Source: an uncultured Desulfobacter sp. (lineage in GTDB: Bacteria > Desulfobacterota > Desulfobacteria > Desulfobacterales > Desulfobacteraceae). From it: a DNA stretch of 64,000 bases. A program made the position numbers and the translations under genes. The notes beneath the pieces are model-generated. The model saw only the letters and a list, made by a program, of their open reading frames with translations, made no database searches and was not told the DNA's origin. The stretch spans positions 1,416,501-1,480,500 of the forward strand of contig NZ_OY762614.1 in assembly GCF_963666145.1 (NCBI RefSeq), given 5' to 3'. This document shows, piece by piece, positions 45,768-54,679 of the stretch. Position 1 is the stretch's first letter; every line of letters starts with the position of its first letter.

Positions 45768-45795
45768 GAATATATGAACAAAGGTTCATATATTC
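45768..45795. promoter_or_regulatory. Operator for the ArsR-type repressor
   Basis: GAATATATGAAC (45768-45779), AAAG and GTTCATATATTC (45784-45795) form a perfect 12-4-12 palindrome. It is close to known ArsR/SmtB operator sequences (ATATGAAC/GTTCATAT). It lies 64 bases before the permease start and would block its promoter. Confidence 0.85.
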
Positions 45796-45858
45796 ATATA
45801 AAAGAGATTAAGAGCGTGTAACTGTCGGCAAAACAATAAACCTAAAAAGAGAGCACCA

Positions 45859-46992
45859 ATGACCACAATAAAAAATATCATCTTTGAAATCTGGCATGTT
45901 TATCTGGATGTTTCTGTATTTATGCTTTTCGGCTTTCTGGTCGCAGCATTGCTCTATGTATTTTTTAAAGCGGACCGAATTAAAAAATATTTGGGCAAAG
46001 GCCGGGTGAAACCCGTCCTGCGTGCGGCCCTGTTCGGCATCCCCATTCCGCTGTGCAGCTGCGGGGTCATCCCCGTGGTTTCGGGCCTGAAAAAGCAGGG
46101 AGCCAATGACGGCGCAGCCCTGGCATTTATGATCGCCACGCCGGAATCCGGTGTGGATTCCATTGCCGTATCCTGGGCCATGCTGGACCCGGTTATGACT
46201 GTCATGCGGCCCATTGCAGGGTTTATCACCGCCATAGCCACCGGCATTACCGAAAATCTATTCAGCCGCAAGGGTACTAAAAAACCAGCCGTCACACCGG
46301 ACCCGTTTTTTGCCCAGGCCCATCAACATGAACATTCATGCAACTGCGAAGGTCATTCGTGCGCAAGTTCCCACAGCCAGACCGCTCAGGAGCAGTCCCT
46401 ATTAAAACGTCTGGCACAGGGTCTGGACTTTGCCTTTGGTGAACTTCTCACCGATATTGCCAAACCCTTTGCCATCGGTGTCGTTATTGCCGGCATAATA
46501 ACCTTTTTCTTCCCTTCGGGGATCAGCACCTGGTCCCAGAATAATCCATTGCTCTCCATGCTGATCATGCTGGTTGCAGGCATTCCCATGTATGTGTGCG
46601 CGACATCATCAACCCCCATTGCCGCAGCACTGATCCTTAAGGGACTCAATCCCGGCGCCGCCCTGGTATTCTTACTGGCAGGCCCGGCCACCAATGCAGC
46701 CACCATGGGGGTGGTGAAAAGCATGTTCGGCACCCGGGCCCTGGCCATCTATTTAGGCATGATATCCATTTGTTCACTTGCAATGGGTGCCCTGCTCGAT
46801 CTGATATATAAACTGCTGGCCATCCAGCCGTCTGTGGTCATGGGAAAAGCATCAGAAGTGATACCCTACAACGTTGAACTGGCTGCAGCCCTGATCCTGG
46901 CAGCGCTTCTGGCAAAAAATCTGTTTAAACGTCAGGACTGTCACTGCCACGATCATGTACACAGCGAGAAATCCCCCATGGAAGAAATATAA
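45859..46992 (+). CDS. Permease, probable heavy-metal efflux (SO_0444 / PF03773 type)
   Basis: This 377-residue inner-membrane protein has about eight to ten helices in two halves. It contains the signature PIPLCSCGVIPV (about 55-66) and the repeated PLLSMLIMLVAG / MYVCATSSTPIAAAL segment. A cytoplasmic or periplasmic loop (about 150-185) is rich in His and Cys (HEHSCNCEGHSC), and the C-terminus has CHCHDHVHSE; both look like soft-metal binding stretches. It matches the SO_0444 family proposed to export copper or zinc. It is under the ArsR-type operator at 45768. The exact metal, or arsenite, cannot be told from sequence. Confidence 0.88.
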   Translation: MTTIKNIIFEIWHVYLDVSVFMLFGFLVAALLYVFFKADRIKKYLGKGRVKPVLRAALFGIPIPLCSCGVIPVVSGLKKQGANDGAALAFMIATPESGVDSIAVSWAMLDPVMTVMRPIAGFITAIATGITENLFSRKGTKKPAVTPDPFFAQAHQHEHSCNCEGHSCASSHSQTAQEQSLLKRLAQGLDFAFGELLTDIAKPFAIGVVIAGIITFFFPSGISTWSQNNPLLSMLIMLVAGIPMYVCATSSTPIAAALILKGLNPGAALVFLLAGPATNAATMGVVKSMFGTRALAIYLGMISICSLAMGALLDLIYKLLAIQPSVVMGKASEVIPYNVELAAALILAALLAKNLFKRQDCHCHDHVHSEKSPMEEI

Positions 46993-47062
46993 GGGGCATG
47001 GAAAAATTTGAAACTAAATGGAAGACGAGAGCGGTACGGGATACTATTCCGATGAACGGAAA

Positions 47063-47344
47063 TCACCTGTTTTTCGCTTTTTTATAAACGAAATTTCCCT
47101 CTCGTTTTCCAACAGCAATCACATAAACGATAAGCTCAAAATCAACAACTTCATATACAAGTCGATAGCCGCTTGCTTTCAACTTTATTTTGTAATGATT
47201 TTCAAATCCGGAAAGTTTGGCTGAGATAATTCTCGGGTTTTCAAGCCGCTCTGCAAGCTTTTTCTTAAATTGAGTCTGCAAAGGACGGTCGAGTTTTTTC
47301 CACTCCCTTAACGCCGATGGAAGAAATTTAAGACTATAACTCAT
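47063..47344 (-). CDS. Type II toxin of the RelE/ParE family
   Basis: This 93-residue protein has the RelE fold pattern: LKFLPSALREWKKLD, then FKKKLAERLENP, the central YKIKLKASGYRLVYEV and IAVGKREGNFVYKKA. Arg, Lys and Tyr residues in those segments fit the ribosome-dependent mRNA-cleaving site. Its start overlaps the end of the antitoxin gene by 11 bases. The pair should be cotranscribed and self-regulated from 47601-47634. Confidence 0.92.
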   Translation of the reverse strand: MSYSLKFLPSALREWKKLDRPLQTQFKKKLAERLENPRIISAKLSGFENHYKIKLKASGYRLVYEVVDFELIVYVIAVGKREGNFVYKKAKNR

Positions 47345-47585
47345 CTATGCGCACTTCAACAGCAGACTCTTTTTCATGCAGGCGCTCTTTAACAATCAAG
47401 CCCAGTTGATAATCTTCGATTTGCTCAAGCATAATTTCGTATGTATCGGCAGGGATAAGATATGCCGTTGGCTTATTGTGGTTCAGAATAACTATAGGCT
47501 CACCGTCTGCCTGTTCGATCAGCGAAGAAGGATTCTTTTTTAGTTCTGAAATACTTGCCGAACATTTTGCTAAAACGGATTCCAT
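47334..47585 (-). CDS. Phd/YefM-family antitoxin
   Basis: This 83-residue protein has the Phd/YefM DNA-binding N-terminus (SISELKKNPSSLIEQADGEPIVILNHNKPTAYLI in pieces) and an acidic, flexible C-terminus that should wrap the toxin. It precedes and overlaps the RelE-type toxin gene. GGGGG(C)G-rich sequence upstream gives an acceptable ribosome binding site (CTTAAGGGGGGCGAAATGG context at 47586-47600). Confidence 0.92.
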   Translation of the reverse strand: MESVLAKCSASISELKKNPSSLIEQADGEPIVILNHNKPTAYLIPADTYEIMLEQIEDYQLGLIVKERLHEKESAVEVRIDEL

Positions 47586-47600
47586 TTCGCCCCCCTTAAG

Positions 47601-47634
47601 TATATTAAAAAGTCTTTTTATTGGTTTTAATATA
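47601..47634. promoter_or_regulatory. Inverted repeat at the toxin-antitoxin promoter
   Basis: TATATTAAAA (47601-47610) and TTTTAATATA (47625-47634) are perfect inverted repeats 16 bases upstream of the antitoxin start. This is a likely site for autorepression by the Phd-type antitoxin. Confidence 0.55.
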
Positions 47635-47773
47635 GGTCATAAAAATGGTTTTAGCAAGAGCACTATTTTGGGCACATTAAGTGGTGGAGATAATAAATTA
47701 AAGGAGGCCATGGAACTATCGGAACACGCCAAATCAGAAAATTGAGTCAAGAGCCGACTTGACCCCTTTTTTA

Positions 47774-47989
47774 CTACTGTTTCATATTTCCATGACCTGG
47801 ACCCAGCTTATCTATATGAAGTTCTCCCCCTGTAGACCAATTTTCTCTTTCAAATTCTTCTATCAAAACCGAGACCCATTCGGGGTTGATATCAAGAGTA
47901 GAAACAACAGAATCTGATATTGCTTGAACAAGCCTTCTTTTATCTTCAAGCGAGCGTCCCTTTGCAAGTTTTACTGTGACAATCGGCAT
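47774..47989 (-). CDS. 4-oxalocrotonate tautomerase family protein
   Basis: This 71-residue protein starts MPIVTVKLAKGRSLEDKRRL. The Pro after the initiator Met is the catalytic base of the tautomerase superfamily. VSVLIEEFERENWSTGGE fits the second strand with its conserved acidic and Trp/Gly residues. The family acts on keto-enol substrates in aromatic catabolism, but orphan members like this one often have unknown substrates. It stands alone. Confidence 0.88.
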   Translation of the reverse strand: MPIVTVKLAKGRSLEDKRRLVQAISDSVVSTLDINPEWVSVLIEEFERENWSTGGELHIDKLGPGHGNMKQ

Positions 47990-48093
47990 GGAATACCCTT
48001 AATTTGCATATAATTTATTTTGATTTTTCATTGTGCTCTTAAAATTTCAACATACACCATTCGACGGAGATTTTTATACCACAGAACAGTTAT

Positions 48094-48139
48094 AATAGGC
48101 AGAATGTGCCAATATGGGGATGGACCGATTCTGCCTATT
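48094..48139 (-). terminator. Terminator hairpin after the adenosine-specific kinase gene
   Basis: A perfect 12-base stem (AATAGGCAGAAT at 48094-48105 with its complement at 48128-48139) has a 22-base loop. It lies five bases beyond the minus-strand stop at 48144. The T-run is short. Confidence 0.6.
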
Positions 48140-48143
48140 TTAT

Positions 48144-48626
48144 TTACAGCTTGTAACCAATCATCCGAAGGAAGTCTTTGCGTTTTTGGATGTCGTCCTG
48201 GGTTTCAACGCCTTTGGAGGAAAAGCCGTCCACCACGCCGAGGATGCCTCTGCCCTGGTCGGTCTGGGCCATGATTACCTGGGTGGGGTTGGCTGTGGCG
48301 CAATGGATGCGGACCACTTCGGGTACGGCCTTGATGGTGTTAACGATGTTGATGGGGAACATATCTTTCATAAAAATAATAAAAGTATGGCCGGCAGACA
48401 GGGCTTCGGCGTTCTTTTTTGCAAGTTCCAGCATCTCTTCGTCCGTGCCGGAATGGCGGATCAGGCACTCCCCGGACGCCTCGCAGAACGCCACGCCGAA
48501 TTTGGCGTTGGGCACGGTGCAGACAATGGCCTCATGAATATCTTCAACGGTTTTGATGAAATGGGAATGGCCCAAAATAAAGTTTAGTTCTGCGGGATTT
48601 TCGATGGTGACGCTGATTAATTCCAT
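48144..48626 (-). CDS. Adenosine-specific kinase family protein (PF04008)
   Basis: This 160-residue protein matches the small archaeal/bacterial family named adenosine-specific kinase: NFILGHSHFIKTVEDIHEAI, then FGVAFCEASG, FPINIVNTIKAVPEVVRIHC and the C-terminal GRGILGVVDGFSSKGVE. It would phosphorylate adenosine to AMP, although biochemical proof is limited. It is cytoplasmic and single-gene. AAGGAGACAATC upstream is a good ribosome binding site. A palindromic repeat separates it from the next operon upstream. Confidence 0.92.
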   Translation of the reverse strand: MELISVTIENPAELNFILGHSHFIKTVEDIHEAIVCTVPNAKFGVAFCEASGECLIRHSGTDEEMLELAKKNAEALSAGHTFIIFMKDMFPINIVNTIKAVPEVVRIHCATANPTQVIMAQTDQGRGILGVVDGFSSKGVETQDDIQKRKDFLRMIGYKL

Positions 48627-48676
48627 TGATTGTCTCCTTCTTGGGGATTGAATATTTTTTTCACATATTTTATTTC

Positions 48677-48747
48677 ACCATGAAGGACGCGAAGTTCACG
48701 AAGAATTCAGAATACTAAATCTTCGTGTTCTTCGTGAGCTTCGTGGT
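48677..48747. repeat. ACGAAG-type palindromic repeat
   Basis: ACCATGAAGGACGCGAAG at 48677 onwards is roughly complementary to CTTCGTGAGCTTCGTGGT ending at 48747, with CACGAAG/CTTCGTG inside. This is a typical dispersed extragenic palindrome found in many bacteria. It lies between the adenosine-specific kinase gene and the 3' end of the next operon and may act as a terminator or mRNA barrier. Confidence 0.6.
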
Positions 48748-48759
48748 ATTAATCTAAAA

Positions 48760-50523
48760 TTATTTTTCTAACGATAATGCCCCCCATGACAGATCAAAGG
48801 CCTGGTCATTTTGCTCCAGGTTGGTGATCATCAGGGACGGCATGATCCATGCCTGGCCGTCATTGCTCTGGGCGACCCGGATGACGGGAAACGCGTTCTG
48901 GCGGGCAATTGTTTTGACCGTCAGAAACCGGGTGCTGTTCTCGCCTTCGGGGAACCGGGTAAAAGCCAGGTGGTTGACATTGTTGTGCTCTGCGGATTTC
49001 TTGTAATTATCAAACTCTTCCATGTTGTAAATCCGACCGGGCAACACCTCCATCTGTGCGGTGGTCCGGGTATCCGTATCCATGGAAATATAATATTTGT
49101 GATCATCCACACAGATCTCATATCCGTCATACAGGGTGTACACATTGCCAAGCAAGGTAATCAGCTTTTCAAAGTGCGAAATTTTCTTGGCATAGCGCTC
49201 GCCTTCCTGGTTTTTGCCCACATGCCGGTAATCGGCCATGAACAGGCAGTGCTCGGGCAGCAGCAGCAGTTCCTCCCTGTTGAACTCCTTGAGGATGTGC
49301 TTTTTAATGGCGTGTCTGACCTTCTCGGACTTGGTCGGCCGGCCGGATACCAGAAAATAGATGCCCGACAGATTTTTGTCCTTGCGCCATTTATTGAGCA
49401 GGCCGGCCTGCTTGCCGCACAACAGTTCCAGAAACCGTGAAAAATCACGGCTGAGGAACCGGTCATTGTCCCACCACGGGCCGGTCTCCTCGGGTAAACG
49501 GTTCTGGGCAAAGGTCTCTGCAAAATATTCTCCAGCCTTTCTTTCGGAAAAGGATTCCTTGCGGTTCAAGGCGGTGGTGATGCCAAGGGCCGGGTCCTGG
49601 AAGGTATTTGCCAACAGGACGCTGACATCGGTGGTCAACCCGCCAATGTCAATGTGGCACACCACAAACTGAAGATTTTCGGCATTGGGGTCCCGCTGGG
49701 CCGCCTGGGAAAAGATAAAATCCACTTCCTTCAGATCCGGCAGTCGGTCCTTCTGGCCGGAGAGATCCCAGAACGGCAACAGCTTGATCAGGTTCAGAAA
49801 ATAGAGCTCACACGCCCCGCTTTCATCGGCGGAAATATTGACGAATGTTTTACGCAAGTGTCTTAGATCACTTGGGAACAACCATTTCCATTTGCGGTCC
49901 GAGGCCAGATTCATGCACACGGAATAGATATTTTCCCGGTACCCGTTTCTTAAATTTTCAATGAACAGGTCCGGCACCGTCACCCGGATCTCCGTGATCA
50001 CCGGAATGGCAGGGCCGTTCCAGGGACGGTCCTTATTGGGCTCGGTAATGTATCTAAAACTGTGTTCAAGAATCTTTTTAATGTAAAGCTTGAACTGGGG
50101 CACATCGCCCCGGTAGGCCGCAAATTTGGAGGCAAATTCATATTTGGCGCTTTTCACAATCTGGCTTGAGCTGACATGCCCTTCACCCATATTGGGCACA
50201 AAGGCAAAGTCCCGCTCATCGCCGGACGGCGGATTGATAAAGGCTGACGGAAAGCCCCCCTGGGCATCGGAGTCGCCATGGACCACATACTGCCAGGAGT
50301 CGGTGATCTTATCCCGGCCAAAGCTGCAGGGCCAGCACAAAACACTTGTCCGGTAAGAGCCGAAATCAATGAAAAGAATATATTCCTCGTGGTTCTGGAC
50401 GTCCCTGGGGGTGCGGCCTGCAATGGTTTCATAGTAAAGTTTGCCGTCATCCTCCAGTTCCATCTGGAACTGATCCACTTCCTTTTTCTTTCGTTTGAAC
50501 AGGTTAAACAACATCTTGCCCAT
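48760..50523 (-). CDS. Actin/Hsp70-fold (ASKHA) ATPase of unknown function, SrfB-like in plan
   Basis: This 587-residue protein has the ASKHA nucleotide-binding core. The phosphate-1 motif is LFIDFGSYRTS (D53, G55, T59); the phosphate-2 motif is HIDIGGLTTDVSV (D292, G294, G295, T297, D299). DESGACELYFL (about 233-243) resembles the connecting segment with an acidic residue next to the active site in Hsp70-like proteins. The N-terminal 45 residues are basic then acidic, with no membrane segment. Its start overlaps the end of the GTPase-like gene by 20 bases, so translation is coupled. Virulence factor SrfB is also a large ASKHA-type protein in a three-gene operon, but homology is not shown here. 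Confidence 0.78.
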   Translation of the reverse strand: MGKMLFNLFKRKKKEVDQFQMELEDDGKLYYETIAGRTPRDVQNHEEYILFIDFGSYRTSVLCWPCSFGRDKITDSWQYVVHGDSDAQGGFPSAFINPPSGDERDFAFVPNMGEGHVSSSQIVKSAKYEFASKFAAYRGDVPQFKLYIKKILEHSFRYITEPNKDRPWNGPAIPVITEIRVTVPDLFIENLRNGYRENIYSVCMNLASDRKWKWLFPSDLRHLRKTFVNISADESGACELYFLNLIKLLPFWDLSGQKDRLPDLKEVDFIFSQAAQRDPNAENLQFVVCHIDIGGLTTDVSVLLANTFQDPALGITTALNRKESFSERKAGEYFAETFAQNRLPEETGPWWDNDRFLSRDFSRFLELLCGKQAGLLNKWRKDKNLSGIYFLVSGRPTKSEKVRHAIKKHILKEFNREELLLLPEHCLFMADYRHVGKNQEGERYAKKISHFEKLITLLGNVYTLYDGYEICVDDHKYYISMDTDTRTTAQMEVLPGRIYNMEEFDNYKKSAEHNNVNHLAFTRFPEGENSTRFLTVKTIARQNAFPVIRVAQSNDGQAWIMPSLMITNLEQNDQAFDLSWGALSLEK

Positions 50524-52009
50524 CCTCTTTAATACGTCTTTCTACAAGGGTGAAATCGCCGCGCACCAGCATGTTTGGAACATAAAATTCCGCCATGTTC
50601 ATGATGATGTGGGGCAAATCCAGTTCTGCTGCACTCAAAAAGCCTTTGTTTTCAGAATCCAGGCGCTGGTGCAGATTTTTCCACAGGACATCGGCAATGG
50701 CCTGGCTTTTGGGGGTGTCGGCCAGAAACTGGTCCAGGTACTGGGTGAAAATGGCGTTCCAGAACCCTCTGTGATCCTCAATCACACCCTCTTCATTGTA
50801 TTTAATCTCCCGGTCAAAAAAGTGCCGCAGACTTCGGTAGGTATCGTTGAGAATGGCTTTGCGCATACGTTCTTTAACGTCGGCCACCTCATCATAGCTT
50901 TCAATGGCATAGATCAGGTCAACGGCTTGACCATGCACCTTTTCGGCCTTTTTGATCCAGGGCATCAGGAACATATTGTCAAGGGCGTCCCGGATATTGG
51001 AGGTGGTGCAGATGTCGCCGAGCATCTGCCTGGACCACTCGATCCCGCCGTCCTTTGTAATCTCATCTTTGATTTCGCGCAGATCTTTGTACCGGGACAG
51101 ATTGCGTATCCAGGTATCCACATGCGGCCCGGGGGAGATAAAATTCACCGGATATTGGCTGTTGCACGGGTTAATCAGCTGGACCACGGTTTCAAAGGCT
51201 TTGTAGCTTTTGAAATCGCTTTCAAGATCCTGCTCCACATTGGTGTTGCCGCAGTAACTTGCCACGGCACTGTCGCCTTGGAGGGACAAAATCAACGGCA
51301 GTTTCTGATATGCGTGGGTGGTTTCCAGCACCGTACGGTATTTTTTGAGAATGGCGTCCAATGGATGCCCAGGTGGAATGGCGATTTTGTGCTGGAAGCA
51401 CGCCACCAGAACCCCGGGATAGCGCTCCAGGCAGTCCAGCATATTGGTCTGGAACTTTTCATGGCGCTCCTTTTGGAATGCAACGGCATCGGCCCCCTCT
51501 TTAATGCCCGGATATTCAATGGCCGGCAGGGTCATGGGGGTCTGATCTTCGGGCACGGCCACCCGGATGAGATAATCATCGGGTTCCGCCCCGGAAGACA
51601 AGTCATACAGCCGGTTGAACTGACCCTGGGTCAATCGGTCCCGGATCACATTGCCCGTGGAAATGCTGATCTGGCTGACCACCACCTCGTCGGTCCAGGA
51701 GACCGGTTCCACAAGACAGGGCACCGCCGTGTTCTCCGAGGTGTTACGCTGCTTGACGGCAAACAGCTCGCGCAGTGCGTCATGGTCAAACAGATCCAGA
51801 AGATAACTGGTTTTAAACGATTTATCCGTGCCCGTGATATGGATATATACAGGCATATCCGTGTCCGGCGCAGTTTTCAGGCACATCTGGCAGCGGTCAA
51901 TGACCTTTTCCACCTGGTCCGCCTGACGGGCCGGCAGTTCGGCAAGCTGCTGAACAACCGCCTTGATGGCGTTCTGTATTTTCAAAAGCCGGTCTGTTGT
52001 GTCAAACAT
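50504..52009 (-). CDS. Dynamin-like P-loop protein with degenerate Walker A, SrfC-like in plan
   Basis: This 501-residue protein has GTDKSFKTSYL at residues 60-70, a P-loop in which the usual Gly before Lys is Phe (G-x4-F-K-T). The NTSENTAVPCLVEP segment (89-102) looks like switch I with its Thr, and LPAIEYPGIKEG (161-172) is in place of the dynamin DLPG motif, with Glu for Asp. The rest is helical, including a long C-terminal stalk-like part. It may bind GTP weakly, or not at all. It lies between a membrane protein gene (50-base gap) and an ASKHA ATPase gene (20-base overlap). SrfC-type virulence proteins are similarly placed; the link is inference. Confidence 0.7.
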   Translation of the reverse strand: MFDTTDRLLKIQNAIKAVVQQLAELPARQADQVEKVIDRCQMCLKTAPDTDMPVYIHITGTDKSFKTSYLLDLFDHDALRELFAVKQRNTSENTAVPCLVEPVSWTDEVVVSQISISTGNVIRDRLTQGQFNRLYDLSSGAEPDDYLIRVAVPEDQTPMTLPAIEYPGIKEGADAVAFQKERHEKFQTNMLDCLERYPGVLVACFQHKIAIPPGHPLDAILKKYRTVLETTHAYQKLPLILSLQGDSAVASYCGNTNVEQDLESDFKSYKAFETVVQLINPCNSQYPVNFISPGPHVDTWIRNLSRYKDLREIKDEITKDGGIEWSRQMLGDICTTSNIRDALDNMFLMPWIKKAEKVHGQAVDLIYAIESYDEVADVKERMRKAILNDTYRSLRHFFDREIKYNEEGVIEDHRGFWNAIFTQYLDQFLADTPKSQAIADVLWKNLHQRLDSENKGFLSAAELDLPHIIMNMAEFYVPNMLVRGDFTLVERRIKEDGQDVV

Positions 52010-52059
52010 ATGGTTAAATAAAACTCCTTGATGCTGATTTTTTCAAAATGTTCCGGGTA

Positions 52060-53937
52060 CTAGGGCAGCTTCACAATCTGATAATTTCCGTCCTTGGCCT
52101 TGATGATTTTAAGCTCACTGCCGTCGGCCTCAATGGTCATGTCCGTGATGTCATGACGGAAACATAAGGTGATGCTGTCCCTGGATACCATAAAAGTAAA
52201 CGGGTTAAACAGGTTGACACTGGCCTTTTCAAAGGTGGTGGAGGTGCCGTCCCTAAAGGTTGCCGTAAAGCGGTCCAAGGGTTCAAACAAGCGGATGATG
52301 TTGGTGGTACCCGGCGTAATGGTCACCGACTGAACAGAGAAACTGTCATCCTTGGAAAGCTGAATCAAGGTGGTGTTGAACTGGATGGGATCACGTTTTA
52401 AGGAGACATTGGCCTCCTGTTCAAAGGAGGATTTGGTGATCAGGTTGGACAACACCAGGCTTGTGATGGGATCATTGGTCTGGACGCCATATTTTCCCTT
52501 GGCGTCGCCCATGAGCAGTTCCCGGTGGACACGGACCTTGATCCGGTCCTGGGCGACCCGGGTTAACCCCAGGGCCTTAATCCGATCGTTGATGATACCC
52601 AGCTGGTTGTTCTGACCGGTCTCCGTGCTGAAATAGCTCAGCGTGCCGTCGGATAATTTGAGTTCGGCTGCCAGATTGTCGTCAAAGGCATACCAGGCCA
52701 TGTCTGCAGGCAGCCCGTTGTCTTCCAATACCAGGTGCCCAATGCGTTTGGGGACCAAGGTGGCGCTGCCCTGGTGAAAAAAGGCTGCAAAATCAAGATG
52801 TCCGGAACTGTCGTTCCGGGTGAGCAGGTACCAGGATTTACCGTCAATTTTTGTGTCAACGCGAAGGGGCGTAAAGGTGTAAACATTTTCCAAAAAGCCC
52901 TTCATCTTGTAGCTGATACGGTCACTGGCCATCAGCTCGGCAAAGGCATTTTCATCACGGATCTTTTTAAAATCATAGTGGGAGATCATGTTCTGATTCA
53001 TGTAGTTGGAAATTTCCGTGTGCCTGATGTTCAAATCCCCGACTTTGAAATAAAAAATATTGGAGGCATACCCGGACTGCACCGTTGAATAAATCCGTGC
53101 CAGGCGCATGAATTCGGTACCTGCCAGAATCTCCCTGCGGGCACCAATCAATTCATCCACCTGATTGTTATAGTTAAAATAGACAAATAAAATTAATCTA
53201 TTCCCCCGGTTCATATCCGTCTCACCCACCTGACGATACTCGGGCAGGGTCATGGTATGAAGCATGGACGAGATATATTCGGTTTTTAGAAGCTTTTTGG
53301 CCGCATCTTTTTGCTCGGGTTCCCCATTGGACAGCCAGGCATACACATCGGGAAATACGGATTCATAAAACTGCATCTCAGGGCCAGACGCTTTTCCGAT
53401 GCTGGTGATAAAGGGAATCGTCTTTACCAGGTTTCCATATTTGAATCCGGCAAAAATCGCCAAAGAGATACACAAAAGCGCCAAAATCCAAGGGAACGAG
53501 CGCCGTCTCATTTTGCTGATGCCTTTTTGCTTCTTAAGCACCGAAAGAAGTGCCGTTACGCGCTCTTTGCCCACGTAGGTGTCATCATGCACCACGTTGC
53601 CCCCGTAAGCCACAAGGGTTCTTTTCTTATCCGCCGGCCTAAAAAAGGCCCAGGCATACCCGATGTTATCACCTCTGGCCACGCGGACCGTCAGATAATC
53701 CATCAGGGCTTTGCGCTCGGACCCGCTGAGCTTGTTGAAGGATACGGGCTCCATGTCCGAATCAAGCTCGATCATCCCGTTTACCGGAATAATCCGAAGC
53801 TCCATCTGGGGGGTAATACTCTGGTAGCGCCGGACATCCTGGAAAAAAGTGCATTCCATGGGAATCCGTGCTTGATATATTAATGGACTGTCGCTAACTT
53901 TTTTAACGGACAGTTCAAAATCACTTAAACGTGCCAT
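52060..53937 (-). CDS. Single-span membrane protein of unknown function, first gene of the GTPase/ASKHA operon
   Basis: This 625-residue protein has a cytoplasmic N-terminal domain (about 1-145), one transmembrane helix (about 148-166, FPWILALLCISLAIFAGF) after a basic stretch (KMRRRS), and a large periplasmic domain of about 455 residues. The last 130 residues are rich in beta-strands. The topology could carry an envelope signal to the two cytoplasmic nucleotide-binding proteins encoded downstream. AAGGAG upstream (minus strand) supports the ATG at 53937. The GTPase-like gene starts 50 bases after the stop. I do not recognise a family. Confidence 0.72.
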   Translation of the reverse strand: MARLSDFELSVKKVSDSPLIYQARIPMECTFFQDVRRYQSITPQMELRIIPVNGMIELDSDMEPVSFNKLSGSERKALMDYLTVRVARGDNIGYAWAFFRPADKKRTLVAYGGNVVHDDTYVGKERVTALLSVLKKQKGISKMRRRSFPWILALLCISLAIFAGFKYGNLVKTIPFITSIGKASGPEMQFYESVFPDVYAWLSNGEPEQKDAAKKLLKTEYISSMLHTMTLPEYRQVGETDMNRGNRLILFVYFNYNNQVDELIGARREILAGTEFMRLARIYSTVQSGYASNIFYFKVGDLNIRHTEISNYMNQNMISHYDFKKIRDENAFAELMASDRISYKMKGFLENVYTFTPLRVDTKIDGKSWYLLTRNDSSGHLDFAAFFHQGSATLVPKRIGHLVLEDNGLPADMAWYAFDDNLAAELKLSDGTLSYFSTETGQNNQLGIINDRIKALGLTRVAQDRIKVRVHRELLMGDAKGKYGVQTNDPITSLVLSNLITKSSFEQEANVSLKRDPIQFNTTLIQLSKDDSFSVQSVTITPGTTNIIRLFEPLDRFTATFRDGTSTTFEKASVNLFNPFTFMVSRDSITLCFRHDITDMTIEADGSELKIIKAKDGNYQIVKLP

Positions 53938-54361
53938 ATGGGGTAATTCTCCTTAAGCAGTAGCCTTATTCTTTTTGCCGTACCTTCTTATCATTACCAT
54001 CTTGATAAAGCAAAAAAACATATCATATAAGTCACTGAAAAAACAGAGTTGAAAAAAGGAAAAAATGATTTAAGGAAAGCATGTTGGCCGGTATGGCTGC
54101 CATGAATACAGACATGTTCATTGCCAAAATCATTGATTTTTTAAGACCAAAGGCACATAAACCCTGCCGGGGATTTGTTACACCTGTTCGGCATTTTTAA
54201 AAAAATGGGACTGGCCAGTGAGCGTCTGCCTGCTGCGGCGGTATGGGACAGGGACATATGCTGTTTATTTTGCTTGACATCGGACAAGCAGCCGTTCAGA
54301 ATAATTCAAACCACTCAAATTTCTTAACAATCCAAAAATTTTAAAATCCGGGAGACGAAAA
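53938..54361. other. 424-base intergenic region between divergent operons
   Basis: It should hold promoters for the minus-strand membrane-protein operon and the plus-strand YbjQ operon. TTGACA at 54274-54279 with AGAATA or TAATTC about 18 bases later is a fair sigma-70 promoter for the latter. A 39-codon frame around 54080-54200 is not convincing. No other gene or repeat was seen. Confidence 0.5.
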
Positions 54362-54676
54362 ATGTTAATGACAAATACGGAAGAAATTCCAGGCAAAAAA
54401 ACAACGGCATTCCACGGCGTGGTGTCGGGCAGTACGGTACGGGCCAAACATGTGGGCCGGGATTTAATGGCATCATTTAAAAATATCTTTGGCGGAGAAC
54501 TTAAAGGGTACACCGAGCTTTTACAGGAATCCCGGGACCAGGCCATTGAGCGGATGCTTTCCCAGGCAGAACAGATGGGCGCCAATGCCGTGGTCAATAT
54601 CCGGTTTTCAACCTCTTCGGTTGCGGCAGGCGCGGCAGAGCTTTATGTGTACGGCACAGCCGTTACAGTGGAGTAA
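54362..54676 (+). CDS. YbjQ family (PF01906) protein
   Basis: This 104-residue protein has the YbjQ pattern: VVSGSTVRAKHVGRDLMASF, then NIFGGELKGYTELLQESR, MLSQAEQMGANAVVNIRFSTS and a closing GTAVTVE strand. The family forms small pentameric rings; its role is unknown, although it has been called a heavy-metal-binding domain. ATG at 54362 has GGGAG upstream; an in-frame ATG at 54368 is possible. The next YbjQ-like gene starts three bases after its stop. Confidence 0.93.
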   Translation: MLMTNTEEIPGKKTTAFHGVVSGSTVRAKHVGRDLMASFKNIFGGELKGYTELLQESRDQAIERMLSQAEQMGANAVVNIRFSTSSVAAGAAELYVYGTAVTVE

Positions 54677-54679
54677 GCC

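Noticed and set aside
47744..47772. GTCAAG/CTTGAC hairpin as a terminator
   Set aside because: Only six base pairs, and it lies where neither neighbouring transcript clearly needs a terminator in the T-rich direction.
50495..52021. Long plus-strand open frame (508 codons)
   Set aside because: It is antisense to the GTPase-like gene, whose own frame has clear P-loop and switch motifs, a normal operon position and a ribosome binding site.
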